A stretch of DNA of 64,000 bases from Mucilaginibacter sp. (GTDB lineage Bacteria; Bacteroidota; Bacteroidia; Sphingobacteriales; Sphingobacteriaceae): contig JAQBOM010000020.1 of NCBI GenBank assembly GCA_028288025.1, positions 1 to 64,000 of the forward strand, in the 5' to 3' direction. A program made the translations under genes and the position numbers. The notes below the pieces were generated by a model. It saw nothing but the letters and a program-made list of their open reading frames with translations, was not told the DNA's origin and ran no database searches. Below are positions 45,629-53,958 of the stretch, one piece after another. Numbering within the stretch: the stretch's first letter is position 1; each line of letters begins with the position of its first letter.

Positions 45629-45710
45629 TGCGGGAGAAGGGACTCGAACCCCCACGCCGTGAAGCGCCAGATCCTAAGTCTGGTGCGGCTACCAATTACG
45701 CCACTCCCGC
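45629..45710 (-). tRNA. tRNA-Leu (anticodon UAG)
   Basis: On the minus strand an 82-base tRNA with acceptor GCGGGAG/CTCCCGC, anticodon stem CCAGA/TCTGG and loop CTTAGGA (anticodon UAG), long variable arm and GTTCGAG T-loop; discriminator A, CCA not encoded. The 3' half (45626-45670 with flank) is duplicated at 44893-44937. The complete gene is the one proximal to the promoter, which fits restoration of the tRNA by an incoming element. Confidence 0.95.
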
Positions 45711-45796
45711 ATCTAGGATTTTTAGAGGCTGCAAAGATAGATTTTTATCTATGATTTCACAGATTATTTGAATGATTTCACCGATTAATTTTCAGA

Positions 45797-46585
45797 TTAC
45801 ACCGACTTAAGCTCTTCTGACAGTTTTTCGAAGTACTCCGGCGCATACAGCAGCCGGCTGCCATACCACGAAAACAGCTCACCGTCAACCAGTTTGACTG
45901 TTGCGGAAGGTAGTATAGCCTTAAATTCGGCAATGTGTTTTTCTTTAAAAGGATAAGGCTCGGACGATAGAAGAATAACATCAGGATTTGCATCCGCCAG
46001 CATCGCGGCGCTCACTTCGGGGTAGCGTTCTGTATCAAAGGCATTTGTTAACCCGCATTTTTGCAGCATGCTGTCGATAAAAGTGTTTTTACCAGCTACC
46101 ATATAAGGCTTTCGCCAGATAAAATAGGCGGCGCGTAAATTTAACGGTGTTGCCGAAAGGGTGTTGAATCGTTGCTGTATCTCCTGACTCAAATCTTTTG
46201 CCTCTCCCTCCCTGCCGACCAATGCGCCTACCCTTTCAATCATATCAACGGCGCCATCAAGGTTATAAATATCGCTTATCCAAACCGGACAAAAGGTAGC
46301 TAACTCCTCTATCTGGCCGCGCTCATTTTCTTCTTTATTTGCTATGACGAGGTCGGGTTTTAAGGCTTTTATTTTGGCGATATCCAGTTGTTTGGTGCCG
46401 CCAATTTTTGTGGTTGACTTAAACTTATCTTCAGGGTAAAGGCAAAATTTAGTAATACCTACAACTTCCTTATCCAGGCCTAAATAAAACAGCAATTCTG
46501 TTTGTGAGGGAACAACCGAAATGATCCGTTTCGGCGCGCCGGCCAATTTAATTTCCCTGTTCAGCTGATCGTAAAAAACCGGCAT
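45797..46585 (-). CDS. BtuF-like helical-backbone metal receptor without signal peptide
   Basis: A 262-residue protein of the periplasmic-binding type III fold used for cobalamin, haem and siderophores. Landmarks are PKRIISVVPSQTELLFYLGLDKEVVGIT, the KIGGTKQLDIAKIKALKPDLVIANKEEN block, and NPDVILLSSEPYPF. Unlike BtuF or FhuD it has no signal peptide or lipobox, and the first residues (MPVFYDQLNREIKLAG) form the first strand. It is last in an operon with envelope-sugar genes, following the sugar transferase by one base. It may be a cytosolic metal-chelate binder; ligand unknown. Confidence 0.85.
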   Translation of the reverse strand: MPVFYDQLNREIKLAGAPKRIISVVPSQTELLFYLGLDKEVVGITKFCLYPEDKFKSTTKIGGTKQLDIAKIKALKPDLVIANKEENERGQIEELATFCPVWISDIYNLDGAVDMIERVGALVGREGEAKDLSQEIQQRFNTLSATPLNLRAAYFIWRKPYMVAGKNTFIDSMLQKCGLTNAFDTERYPEVSAAMLADANPDVILLSSEPYPFKEKHIAEFKAILPSATVKLVDGELFSWYGSRLLYAPEYFEKLSEELKSV

Positions 46586-46586
46586 A

Positions 46587-47594
46587 TTAAAAAGCGTTTT
46601 CGTCCCGTTTAAAAAGGATCAGGGCGGTTAAAAAAACAATTTTCAGATCAAGTAAAAACGACCAGTTTTCAAGATACCACACATCGGCCTCCACCCGGTT
46701 CAGCATGGCTTCAGCATTCCTGGTTTCGCCCCTAAACCCGTTCACCTGCGCCCAGCCGGTAATGCCGGGCTTGAGAAAGTGCCGTATCATATACTTATCG
46801 ATCAGTTCCGAATAATGCCGCGTGTGCGTTATCATATGCGGCCGCGGCCCAACAACCGACATGCTGCCTGTCAGCACATTGAAAAACTGCGGCAGTTCAT
46901 CCAAACTCGTACGGCGAAGCCATGCGCCAATGCCTGTTATGCGCTCATCGCCCCGCGACGCCTGTGTTTTGTGCGCCTCGGTATTAACATACATACTCCT
47001 GAACTTATAACAGCTAAATGGCCTATTGTTTAACCCTGACCGCTGCTGAACAAACAGCACAGGGCCCTTCGAGCCCATTTTTATAAGTATAGCCAGGATT
47101 GGAAAAAGCCAGCTGAAAATAAAAATGATAACAAACAATGAAAAAACAACGTCGAACAGGCGTTTTGCAAACCGGTTAAACCATTTTTGAAGCGGCTCGT
47201 GCCGTAAGGCGATGACAGGTATATCACCGAAATACTCAATATAAGCGAGCCTCTCATCATATTCATCAAGCCCGGGAACCAGGCGAAAGCGGATTAGATT
47301 TTTATCCGCGCCAAGCATTAACTGCTCTATTTTTTCGAAAGCCGAAGCGGGCAGGGCGCAAAAAATTTCATCAACGCTAAATGTTACCGCATAATTTATG
47401 GAATCGTCTATACTTCCAAGATATGAAGGCAAGCCTTTCATTCCAGCATCGTCATCAAAAAACCCCAGCGACGTATAGCCGCGTTCAGGATTATTCTTTA
47501 AATATTGATGCAAACTAAGGCCGGTAGTTCCGCCGCCTATGATAATCACGGTTTGGCTTATAAAAGTGGTATTTCTATGATGCATAGTTTCCAC
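46587..47594 (-). CDS. Undecaprenyl-phosphate sugar-1-phosphate transferase, short form
   Basis: A 335-residue polyprenyl-phosphate hexose-1-P transferase (WcaJ/PglC-type catalytic domain). Residues 10-130 are a Rossmann-like CoA-binding domain (TVIIIGGGTTGLSLHQYL, LGFFDDDAGMKG). One long hydrophobic segment, about 145-172, precedes the catalytic part: GPVLFVQQRSGLNNRPFSCYKFRSM, RRTSLDELPQFFNVLTGSMSVVGPRP and PGITGWAQVNGFRGET. The usual four N-terminal membrane helices of the WbaP/WcaJ group are missing. It starts surface-glycan synthesis by loading the lipid carrier and follows kdsD in the operon. Confidence 0.9.
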   Translation of the reverse strand: METMHHRNTTFISQTVIIIGGGTTGLSLHQYLKNNPERGYTSLGFFDDDAGMKGLPSYLGSIDDSINYAVTFSVDEIFCALPASAFEKIEQLMLGADKNLIRFRLVPGLDEYDERLAYIEYFGDIPVIALRHEPLQKWFNRFAKRLFDVVFSLFVIIFIFSWLFPILAILIKMGSKGPVLFVQQRSGLNNRPFSCYKFRSMYVNTEAHKTQASRGDERITGIGAWLRRTSLDELPQFFNVLTGSMSVVGPRPHMITHTRHYSELIDKYMIRHFLKPGITGWAQVNGFRGETRNAEAMLNRVEADVWYLENWSFLLDLKIVFLTALILFKRDENAF

Positions 47595-47608
47595 ATTTAT
47601 AAAATGAA

Positions 47609-48544
47609 TTATTGGTTGTATATCTGGTAAATACCTGTAATATCCCTATTTGTCGCCGAGCCGACCAAAACCGTAGTTATCTTTTTGTCCATCATCACCT
47701 GTTCGGCCTGGTTGATGAACTCGTCCTCTTCGATAAAAACAGGCGTCGCGGTCATCATTTGGGTAATTATTAGTTTCGATGTATCGGGATTGCGCAGCAA
47801 TGCCCTGCGCAAGTCGCCATCGGTAATAATGCCTTTCACATGACCTGCATCGCCCACGATCACCATACCCAGCCGGCCTTCCGACATGCGGAGCAGCAAC
47901 TCTGTAAAGGATGAATTTTCGTTTATAAACGGCAGGTTATCGGTCCGCATAAGGTCTTTTACCCGGATGAGTAATTTACGACCCAAGCTGCCGCCCGGGT
48001 GAAATCGGGCAAAATCCTCCTGCTGAAATTGACGCCACTCCATCAGCGCTACGGCCAATGCATCACCCATTACCAGTGCCGCCGTAGTCGACGATGTTGG
48101 CGCCAATGCCAAAGGACAGGCTTCACTCTTTATATTTATATTTAAATGATAATGGCTGTTTTTGGCTACCGTTGAGTTGGGATTCCCAGTGATGCCGATA
48201 ATGGTGTTTTTGTTCCAGGTTAAAAACGGGATAAGCTTTAGTACCTCATCGGTTTCGCCCGAGTATGATATCAGGATAACCATATCATTTGCGCCCACCA
48301 TACCCAGGTCGCCGTGAAATGCCTCACCCGGGTGCAGGAAAAAGCTGGGCGTACCGGTACTGGCAAAGGTGGCCGCTATCTTTTTCCCGATAATGCCCGA
48401 TTTTCCGATCCCGATAACGATAAGCTTGCCGCTGGCATTTAATATAGCCTGCACCACTTTGCTGAATTCGTCATCGATAGCATCGGCAACGTAACGCAAT
48501 GATTCTATCTCGATATCAAAAACCCTTTTGGCAATTTCTTTCAT
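47609..48544 (-). CDS. kdsD: Arabinose-5-phosphate isomerase (KdsD/KpsF/GutQ)
   Basis: Converts ribulose-5-phosphate to arabinose-5-phosphate, the precursor of Kdo in lipopolysaccharide. The 311 residues have a SIS domain (VIGIGKSGIIGKKIAATFASTGTPSFFLHPGEAFHGDLG near 43-82, ISYSGETDEVLKLIP), a linker with FARFHPGGSLGRKLL, and a CBS pair from about 205. It overlaps kdsA by 4 bases in the order kdsA-kdsD, as expected for Kdo synthesis. Confidence 0.95.
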   Translation of the reverse strand: MKEIAKRVFDIEIESLRYVADAIDDEFSKVVQAILNASGKLIVIGIGKSGIIGKKIAATFASTGTPSFFLHPGEAFHGDLGMVGANDMVILISYSGETDEVLKLIPFLTWNKNTIIGITGNPNSTVAKNSHYHLNINIKSEACPLALAPTSSTTAALVMGDALAVALMEWRQFQQEDFARFHPGGSLGRKLLIRVKDLMRTDNLPFINENSSFTELLLRMSEGRLGMVIVGDAGHVKGIITDGDLRRALLRNPDTSKLIITQMMTATPVFIEEDEFINQAEQVMMDKKITTVLVGSATNRDITGIYQIYNQ

Positions 48545-49323
48545 ATTTTATCTATCAAAGGCGCCATTACTTTATCCAGGTCCTGTAGTTTTACCATATT
48601 TGGACCGTCGCTCAGTGCGTGGTCAGGGTCGGGATGTATCTCCATGAAATACCCGTCAGCACCAAACGCCTTTGCCGCCAGGGCCATCATAGGTACAAAG
48701 GTACGGTCGCCGCCTGTTTTGCCCCCCGCCCCGCCCGGCCGCTGTACCGAGTGCGTGCAATCCATGCATACCGGGTAACCAAAGGCCTTCATATCATAAA
48801 TATTCCTGAAATCAACAGCGAGGTTATTATAACCATACATATTGCCGCGTTCGGTTAAGATCACCTGCGTGTTTCCTGCTTCAATAACTTTCTGCGCCGG
48901 GTAAAACATATCCTGGCCCGATAGAAACTGCGCCTTTTTTACGTTCACGATTTTACCGGTTTTAGCTGCTGCAACCAGTAAGTCGGTTTGGCGGCATAAA
49001 AATGCAGGTATTTGTAATATGTCAACCACCTCCCCGGCAATAGCGGCCTGGTACGGTTCGTGAATATCGGTAGTGATCGGCAAGCCAAAACGCTCTTTCA
49101 CTTTTAGTATCATCTCCAGGCCTTTTTCAATTCCCGGCCCGCGGTATGAGTGTATGGAGGTGCGGTTAGCCTTATCAAACGACGATTTAAAGATGACCGG
49201 TACATTGTACTTCTGCCCCGCCTCCGCAACCTTTTCAGCAACCTGGTACAAAAGCTCCTGGTTTTCCATTACGCATGGGCCCAGTATAAAAAACGGCTTC
49301 TGCCGCATTTGTTCGTATAGCAT
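48541..49323 (-). CDS. kdsA: 3-deoxy-8-phosphooctulonate synthase
   Basis: Joins PEP and arabinose-5-phosphate into Kdo-8-phosphate for the LPS core. The 260-residue protein shows FFILGPCVMENQELL, KSSFDKANRTSIHSYRGPG, TDIHEPYQAA, IPAFLCRQTDLL, KKAQFLSGQDM, DCTHSVQRPGG and HPDPDHALSDGP, all family signatures. The frame is open to 49422, but ATG 49323 is the start consistent with other KdsA N-termini, since upstream codons lie inside a word dyad. First gene of a four-gene envelope operon. Confidence 0.95.
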   Translation of the reverse strand: MLYEQMRQKPFFILGPCVMENQELLYQVAEKVAEAGQKYNVPVIFKSSFDKANRTSIHSYRGPGIEKGLEMILKVKERFGLPITTDIHEPYQAAIAGEVVDILQIPAFLCRQTDLLVAAAKTGKIVNVKKAQFLSGQDMFYPAQKVIEAGNTQVILTERGNMYGYNNLAVDFRNIYDMKAFGYPVCMDCTHSVQRPGGAGGKTGGDRTFVPMMALAAKAFGADGYFMEIHPDPDHALSDGPNMVKLQDLDKVMAPLIDKI

Positions 49324-49362
49324 AGTGTGAAATAATGTGTAAATATGAGAATTATTTGGAGA

Positions 49363-49476
49363 AGTCTGAAAGTCCGGAAAGTCAGTAAAGCCGGAAAGAA
49401 GCTGCAATGTGTCATCTTTCAAACCCTTGTTTATATTTTTACTTTTGGTCTTCCGGACTTTACCGACTTTCGGACT
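49363..49476. repeat. Word dyad between kdsA and hscB
   Basis: Left arm 49363-49398 (agtctgaaagtccggaaagtc, agtaaagccggaaag) is answered by 49450-49476 (cttccggactttaccgac, tttcggact). Arms of about 27-36 bases, imperfect, built from the word aaagtcgg. It lies between divergent genes whose starts are 12-40 bases from the arms. Confidence 0.6.
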
Positions 49477-49483
49477 ACCTTTG
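49476..49483 (+). promoter_or_regulatory. -7 box TACCTTTG before hscB
   Basis: TACCTTTG fits TAnnTTTG and ends 4 bases before ATG 49488; the -33 element is not clear. Suggests a leaderless or nearly leaderless transcript. Confidence 0.35.
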
Positions 49484-49487
49484 CACC

Positions 49488-50012
49488 ATGAATTACTTCG
49501 AATTTTACGGCATCAAAGAATCTTTCACACCGGACATGGCCCTGCTCAAAAAGAAATTTTACGAGCTGAGCAAACAGTATCACCCGGATTTTCATGCCAA
49601 CGAGGATGATGACAAACAACAGGAAATACTGGAGCTATCCACCCTGAATAATAAAGCGTATCAAACACTATCCGACCCATATAAGCGGCTGGAATACATA
49701 TTGCGCACCCATGAATTACTTGTGGAAGGCGCGAAGCCCCAGCTGCCTGCAGATTTTTTAATGGAGATGATGGACATCAACGAGCGGCTGATGGAAATTG
49801 AAGATGCCGAACAGCTGGGCCACCTCACTGCCGAAGTACTTGCCGTTGAGGGTGATATCAAACAAAAAATAGACAGCGCCACCAGGGGTTACGTCGAACT
49901 GGACGATACAGCTAAGGAAAATCGATTAAACGAAATAGCAGATTGTTATTACCGGCAAAAATACCTGTTGCGGATTAAGGAGAGTTTAGATACATTTGCA
50001 GCCCGGTTCTAA
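49488..50012 (+). CDS. hscB: Fe-S cluster co-chaperone HscB
   Basis: J-domain co-chaperone that delivers the scaffold protein IscU to HscA during Fe-S cluster assembly. The 174 residues begin MNYFEFYGIKESFTPD, contain the J-domain HPD motif (YHPDFH) near residue 30, and NNKAYQTLSDPYKRLEYIL at the end of the J-domain, then the HscB-type oligomerisation domain (DFLMEMMDINERLMEIED). The long upstream frame is rejected in favour of ATG 49488. HscA and IscU genes are not adjacent. A tRNA-Leu gene starts 4 bases after the stop. Confidence 0.92.
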   Translation: MNYFEFYGIKESFTPDMALLKKKFYELSKQYHPDFHANEDDDKQQEILELSTLNNKAYQTLSDPYKRLEYILRTHELLVEGAKPQLPADFLMEMMDINERLMEIEDAEQLGHLTAEVLAVEGDIKQKIDSATRGYVELDDTAKENRLNEIADCYYRQKYLLRIKESLDTFAARF

Positions 50013-50016
50013 ATGT

Positions 50017-50100
50017 GCCCGGATGGCGGAATTGGTAGACGCGTTGGTCTCAAACACCAATAACTTCACGGTTGTGCCGGTTCGACCCCGGCTCCGGGTA
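50017..50100 (+). tRNA. tRNA-Leu (anticodon CAA)
   Basis: An 84-base tRNA: acceptor GCCCGGA paired with TCCGGGT (first pair G-U), anticodon stem TTGGT/ACCAA with loop CTCAAAC (anticodon CAA), a long variable arm and GTTCGAC T-loop, discriminator A. It lies 4 bases after hscB and is followed by a terminator, so it may be transcribed with hscB. Confidence 0.95.
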
Positions 50101-50106
50101 CTGCAA

Positions 50107-50144
50107 AAGCCTGGTTTGCATATGCAGACCGGGCTTATTTTTTC
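50107..50144 (+). terminator. Terminator after tRNA-Leu(CAA)
   Basis: aagcctggtttgc, loop atat, gcagaccgggctt followed by atttttt: long imperfect stem plus T run directly after the tRNA. Confidence 0.85.
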
Positions 50145-50158
50145 AATAGATATTCAGT

Positions 50159-51094
50159 TTACCTCTGATATTTATGTTCGAAATAGGTCAAATCACACTC
50201 TAAAGCTTTCCTATCCCAATTGGCGGTATTGGCCGCCGCCTCATAGGTGGATTGCAGGAATTCTAAAAGATATCCTTCCGGGTCCGGCGCATGGATTACA
50301 TGATCATATTTAAGAAAAAACTCACCCATTTCTTTACTAAAGAAAGCGTTGTCCGGTTTTACAGGTTGCTCACTGAACGATTCCGGGGTTGGGTAGCAAT
50401 AGGAATAAAACACAGGGTATGGAAACTGCGGGTTGCCGGGCCAGAACCCGCAGCTGCTCACTTCGTGGGAATAGGCCTCCTGCATAACTTCCAGAGGCAT
50501 ATTGGGTACTCCGCCGGTATATTTCGGTGCCGTGCGGCCCGAAAAGCGTGTAACGGCCAAATCAAATCCGCCCCAAAAGAAATGTACGGGGCTGCATTTG
50601 CCGGTAAACCGCGCCCTGAACTTGTTAAATACCACATTGATTTTAGTTAGCGCCTGCCAAAACCGGTACATTTGGTCTTTATCGTATTGAAAGTGCGTTT
50701 CATCTCTTTCAAATGGGATCGCGGGATCTATTTCGTTCGGGGCAGCATAAATTTTAATATCAATTTTCATAAGGGCCAGCTTTTCAAAAAGCTCCTTATA
50801 AAAGCTGGCAACTGTACGCGGATAAAGATCAATATGCTGCTGCGTACCCCTGCTGCATATGATCATTAGTTGATGAGATATAAAATCAAAATCAATTTGA
50901 AAGTTACCATCGCCGTAAGGAATGTTTCCGGTAGTTAAACCGCGCGGCGACACGTAAAGGGTAACATGCCACGAATGGTTCAGCCATGGCATTTTAACCA
51001 TGCGCACCTTCCCCACGATTTGCGTCCATAGCTGAACGGTGGTAATGGTGTCCTTTAAATCGTCAAACTTCAGTTCGGGCCAGCGATCTTTCAT
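50159..51094 (-). CDS. DUF5996-family protein
   Basis: A 311-residue cytosolic protein that I recognise as DUF5996, by WPELKFDDLKDTITTVQLWTQIVGKVRM at the N-terminus, WHVTLYVSPRGLTT, FDFISHQL near residue 68, HFFWGGFDLAVTRFSGR near 175, and HEVSSCGFWPG with YSYCYPTPE near 220. Function of the family is not established. It contains many His, Trp and Phe residues but no classic motif. A small UBP-type zinc-finger gene lies 38 bases upstream in the same direction. Confidence 0.85.
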   Translation of the reverse strand: MKDRWPELKFDDLKDTITTVQLWTQIVGKVRMVKMPWLNHSWHVTLYVSPRGLTTGNIPYGDGNFQIDFDFISHQLMIICSRGTQQHIDLYPRTVASFYKELFEKLALMKIDIKIYAAPNEIDPAIPFERDETHFQYDKDQMYRFWQALTKINVVFNKFRARFTGKCSPVHFFWGGFDLAVTRFSGRTAPKYTGGVPNMPLEVMQEAYSHEVSSCGFWPGNPQFPYPVFYSYCYPTPESFSEQPVKPDNAFFSKEMGEFFLKYDHVIHAPDPEGYLLEFLQSTYEAAANTANWDRKALECDLTYFEHKYQR

Positions 51095-51132
51095 GCTTTT
51101 TTGACAATAGTTTTTATCAGATGTGCTATGCG

Positions 51133-51405
51133 TTAATATTCAACAATAATATCATCGGCATAACAAAATATCCATCTTTCACCGGGCTGGGCCGAGATAA
51201 TAACCGGGTGCCCCGAAGTATGGTAATGATTTGTCATGTGGTGATTTGGAGAAGCATCACAGCATAATGTTACGCCACAGGTTTGGCAGGTACGCAAATG
51301 CACCCATTCGTCCCCGGTTTTTATACATTCTTCACAAATATCATCTTTTGGCCGTTTTATTTGCCCCAATTTTTCGATGTGTTCGCATATCTGGTCGGCT
51401 GCCAT
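51133..51405 (-). CDS. UBP-type zinc-finger protein
   Basis: A 90-residue protein consisting of a single ZnF-UBP domain: CEHIEKLG at the N-terminus, then C-E-E-C, C-Q-T-C, C-C-D and the H-x3-H pairs (HHMTNHYHTSGH), with the final GERWIFCYADDIIVEY matching the UBP-finger end. In eukaryotes the domain binds the free C-terminus of ubiquitin; bacterial stand-alone copies have no known ligand. It probably binds a C-terminal Gly-Gly-like tail or simply zinc. Confidence 0.85.
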   Translation of the reverse strand: MAADQICEHIEKLGQIKRPKDDICEECIKTGDEWVHLRTCQTCGVTLCCDASPNHHMTNHYHTSGHPVIISAQPGERWIFCYADDIIVEY

Positions 51406-51561
51406 AATGATTCTATTAAATATAGGTTACTATACTACAAAAAAATCGCGGGAAAGATTTAAAAATTGAATAACTTAATGAATATACCGGTTTGACCCCG
51501 AACGATTTAGATACGCTTTGTCGTGGTCGCGGGAGTGAATATGCCGGAATTTGAGGTATAT

Positions 51562-53463
51562 CTAAGAAACAGGCAACGTGAACCAAAATGTTGTGCCCTT
51601 GCCCAACTCGCTGTCCACTCCTATCTCCCCGTTATGCTTTTTAATGATCTCCGAAGAAATGTAGAGCCCCAGTCCCAGGCCGGAACCTTGTATGCCGTTT
51701 CCTTCTACCCTGTAATAACGATCAAATAAATGCCCCAGTTTATCAGGTATAACGCCCGGGCCGGTATCGGTTACCGATACTTTTACCATATCGTTTACCC
51801 TTTCAATATATACTGTAATTATTTTTGATTCCGGGGCATATTTAATGGCGTTATTAATAAAGTTTATCATTACCTGGTTTACACGATCGACATCTGCGTA
51901 AACTTTAAGTTTAAGGTCGCCTTTAGTAAGTACCGTATAAACCTCTTCCCGGCGTATGTAATTACAGCATTCATCAATTAATTCAGCTATGATGAAGGAT
52001 TTCAGGTTAAGGCGAAGCTTTCCTTCGTTTACCATGGCCGTGTTTAATAGGTCATCAATAAGTACGGTAACTTTATCTAAACTCTTGTTTGCCTGCCCGA
52101 TAAGGTTTGGAAACAGGACATGTGAAGGATCATCCTTTATTTTGTTCAAAAATTGAAGGGAAGCCTTAAGCGCGGTAATAGGTGTTTTAAGTTCGTGACT
52201 AGCGATGCTGATAAAGTCATCTTTCTGCTGCTGCAATAACCTTAACTCTTGTATATCAGTTGCTGTACCCACCCAAAGCTGTACTTCGTGTTCATTGTTT
52301 TTTATTGGCATCAAACGAATCAGGTGCCACCGGTATTCACCGTCCGAACTCATTAAACGGGTTTGAAACCCGCCGCCCTCGCTGGTTTGCAAAATCGCAC
52401 TTAGTGCGTCTAAAGTAACGCGCAGATCATCATGATGCGTTATGTTTTTCCACCCCGGTAAATCAGGTTCATGGTGCTCCAGGCCGGTATAATCATACCA
52501 GCGCTGATTGTAAAAAGTTACTACGCCCTTAACCGTGTTTGTCCAGGCTATCTGCGGAATGGTTTCCATCATATTGCGAAACCGGTTTTCGCTTTCAGCT
52601 AACTCTTTTGTCCGGCTGATAACCCGTCTTTCCAGTTCCTGGTTTAATAGTAACAGGTCCTGATTAATGATCCTAACCTTTTCTTCCTGCTTAATAAGCA
52701 GCTGGGTTTTTTCATTAAGTTCGTTATTAGCCTGCCTTAATTTTTTCTGCCCGGCCTGTAATTCGCCGGATAAGCTAACCAAATCAATTGCCCGTTTCTC
52801 TTTTTCTTCGTTTTGAACGATAAGCTCCTGGTTAGCGATGTGTAATTCTGCGGCCCGGTTTTCCTTCTCGTCGCTTTGAAAGGCCAGTTCTAAATTGGCA
52901 ATCAATAATTCTGCCGCCCGATTTTCCTTTTCGCTATTTTGAAAGGCAAGCTCCACGTTGGCAATTTGTAGTTCCAATGCGCGGTTTTCCTTCTCCCCAT
53001 TTTGAAAAATAAGCTTGTTGTTTGCGATAATTAATTCTATGGTTTGTGTTTTTAATTTTTCATCGATGATTTTTTTCTCTTTCCTTTCTTCTGTTTCTTT
53101 TAATGCCCGCTCAATTTTGGGGGCTAATGAGAATAGCTTATCTTTTGATGCGTAGTCGGTAACCCCGATTTTAATAAGCTCAACGGCATTTTCCTCTCCT
53201 ATAATACCGGAAACAATAATAAAAGGAATATGAGGAGCGTGATATTGTTTGATATGAAAGGCTGCAGCTGCATCAAAAGCGGGAAGCGAATAATCGGATA
53301 ATATAATATCGGGGTTAAAGTCGTGAAAAGCCTTCTCATAATCTTTGCGGTTTTGAACAACTATGGAGGTGAAACTTGACAGCGATTTCTTCAATTCCCT
53401 GTTAAGTAAATCTGCATCAGTTTCATTGTCTTCGAGAATAAGTATTTTAAGAATCGCTTTCAT
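51562..53463 (-). CDS. Receiver-coiled-coil-PAS histidine kinase
   Basis: A 633-residue soluble signalling protein. Order: receiver domain (1-120, phospho-acceptor Asp57 in IILSDYSLP), a coiled coil at about 125-295 containing four 21-residue units at 143-226 with the consensus ELxIANxELxFQNxEKEN, a PAS domain (about 300-415, FRNMMETIPQIAWTN), and a HisKA/ATPase pair with His423 (SIASHELKTP), NNAIKYA, DTGPGVIP and GSGLGLGLYI. A receiver at the N-terminus means it can accept phosphate from another kinase and act on it. It lies in a cluster with a single receiver and the long-repeat kinase. Confidence 0.93.
   Translation of the reverse strand: MKAILKILILEDNETDADLLNRELKKSLSSFTSIVVQNRKDYEKAFHDFNPDIILSDYSLPAFDAAAAFHIKQYHAPHIPFIIVSGIIGEENAVELIKIGVTDYASKDKLFSLAPKIERALKETEERKEKKIIDEKLKTQTIELIIANNKLIFQNGEKENRALELQIANVELAFQNSEKENRAAELLIANLELAFQSDEKENRAAELHIANQELIVQNEEKEKRAIDLVSLSGELQAGQKKLRQANNELNEKTQLLIKQEEKVRIINQDLLLLNQELERRVISRTKELAESENRFRNMMETIPQIAWTNTVKGVVTFYNQRWYDYTGLEHHEPDLPGWKNITHHDDLRVTLDALSAILQTSEGGGFQTRLMSSDGEYRWHLIRLMPIKNNEHEVQLWVGTATDIQELRLLQQQKDDFISIASHELKTPITALKASLQFLNKIKDDPSHVLFPNLIGQANKSLDKVTVLIDDLLNTAMVNEGKLRLNLKSFIIAELIDECCNYIRREEVYTVLTKGDLKLKVYADVDRVNQVMINFINNAIKYAPESKIITVYIERVNDMVKVSVTDTGPGVIPDKLGHLFDRYYRVEGNGIQGSGLGLGLYISSEIIKKHNGEIGVDSELGKGTTFWFTLPVS
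52786..53037 (-). repeat. Four 63-bp units encoding 21-residue coiled-coil repeats
   Basis: Codons 143-226 of the kinase read four near-identical 21-residue units with the pattern E-L-x-I-A-N-x-E-L-x-F-Q-N-x-E-K-E-N-R-A. Twenty-one residues are exactly three heptads. The same unit recurs 14 times in the kinase at 53959-55647. Confidence 0.85.
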
Positions 53464-53507
53464 CGTTTCGGCTCTTTAAGTATTAGTATCGTCTTGACCC
53501 TATTATA

Positions 53508-53948
53508 TTAATGCGGCGACTGGCTTAATATCATCCAGTACATACCTATTTTTTCTATCGCCTGAAAAAAATTACTACTGTCAACAGGCTTTACAATATA
53601 ACTGTTTGCGCCAAGGCTATAGCACTTTTCTATATCCGGGTCTTCTTTCGAGGAAGTGAGTATGACCACCGGAATGGATTTAAGATCCGGGTCGGACTTT
53701 AATTTTTCCAGTACCTGCATTCCCGACATTTTTGGCATTTTCAGGTCGAGCAAAATGAGTTTTGGGTTTTCTTTTTTGTTCCGCGAAGCATATTCGCCAT
53801 TGCAATAAAAAAAATCAAGCGCTTCAGCTCCGTCCTTCACGTGAAGGAGTTTGTTCGTAAAGCCGCTTCTGGTTAGGGCGCGGATAGTGAGCGTAGCATC
53901 ATCCATGCTATCTTCGGCAAATAAAATTTCAACGTTTTCGTAATTCAT
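53508..53948 (-). CDS. Single-domain response regulator, Rcp1/CheY-type
   Basis: A 146-residue receiver: acidic residues E11-D12, phospho-acceptor Asp68 (LILLDLKMPKMSG), VILTSSKED and Lys in IVKPVDSSNF. The long loop before the phospho-acceptor (YCNGEYASRNKKEN) is characteristic of the cyanobacterial Rcp1-like group that partners with PAS/GAF kinases. It lies between two kinases, 10 bases after the long-repeat one, and has no DNA-binding domain. Confidence 0.93.
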   Translation of the reverse strand: MNYENVEILFAEDSMDDATLTIRALTRSGFTNKLLHVKDGAEALDFFYCNGEYASRNKKENPKLILLDLKMPKMSGMQVLEKLKSDPDLKSIPVVILTSSKEDPDIEKCYSLGANSYIVKPVDSSNFFQAIEKIGMYWMILSQSPH

Positions 53949-53958
53949 GGTTTTTTGT

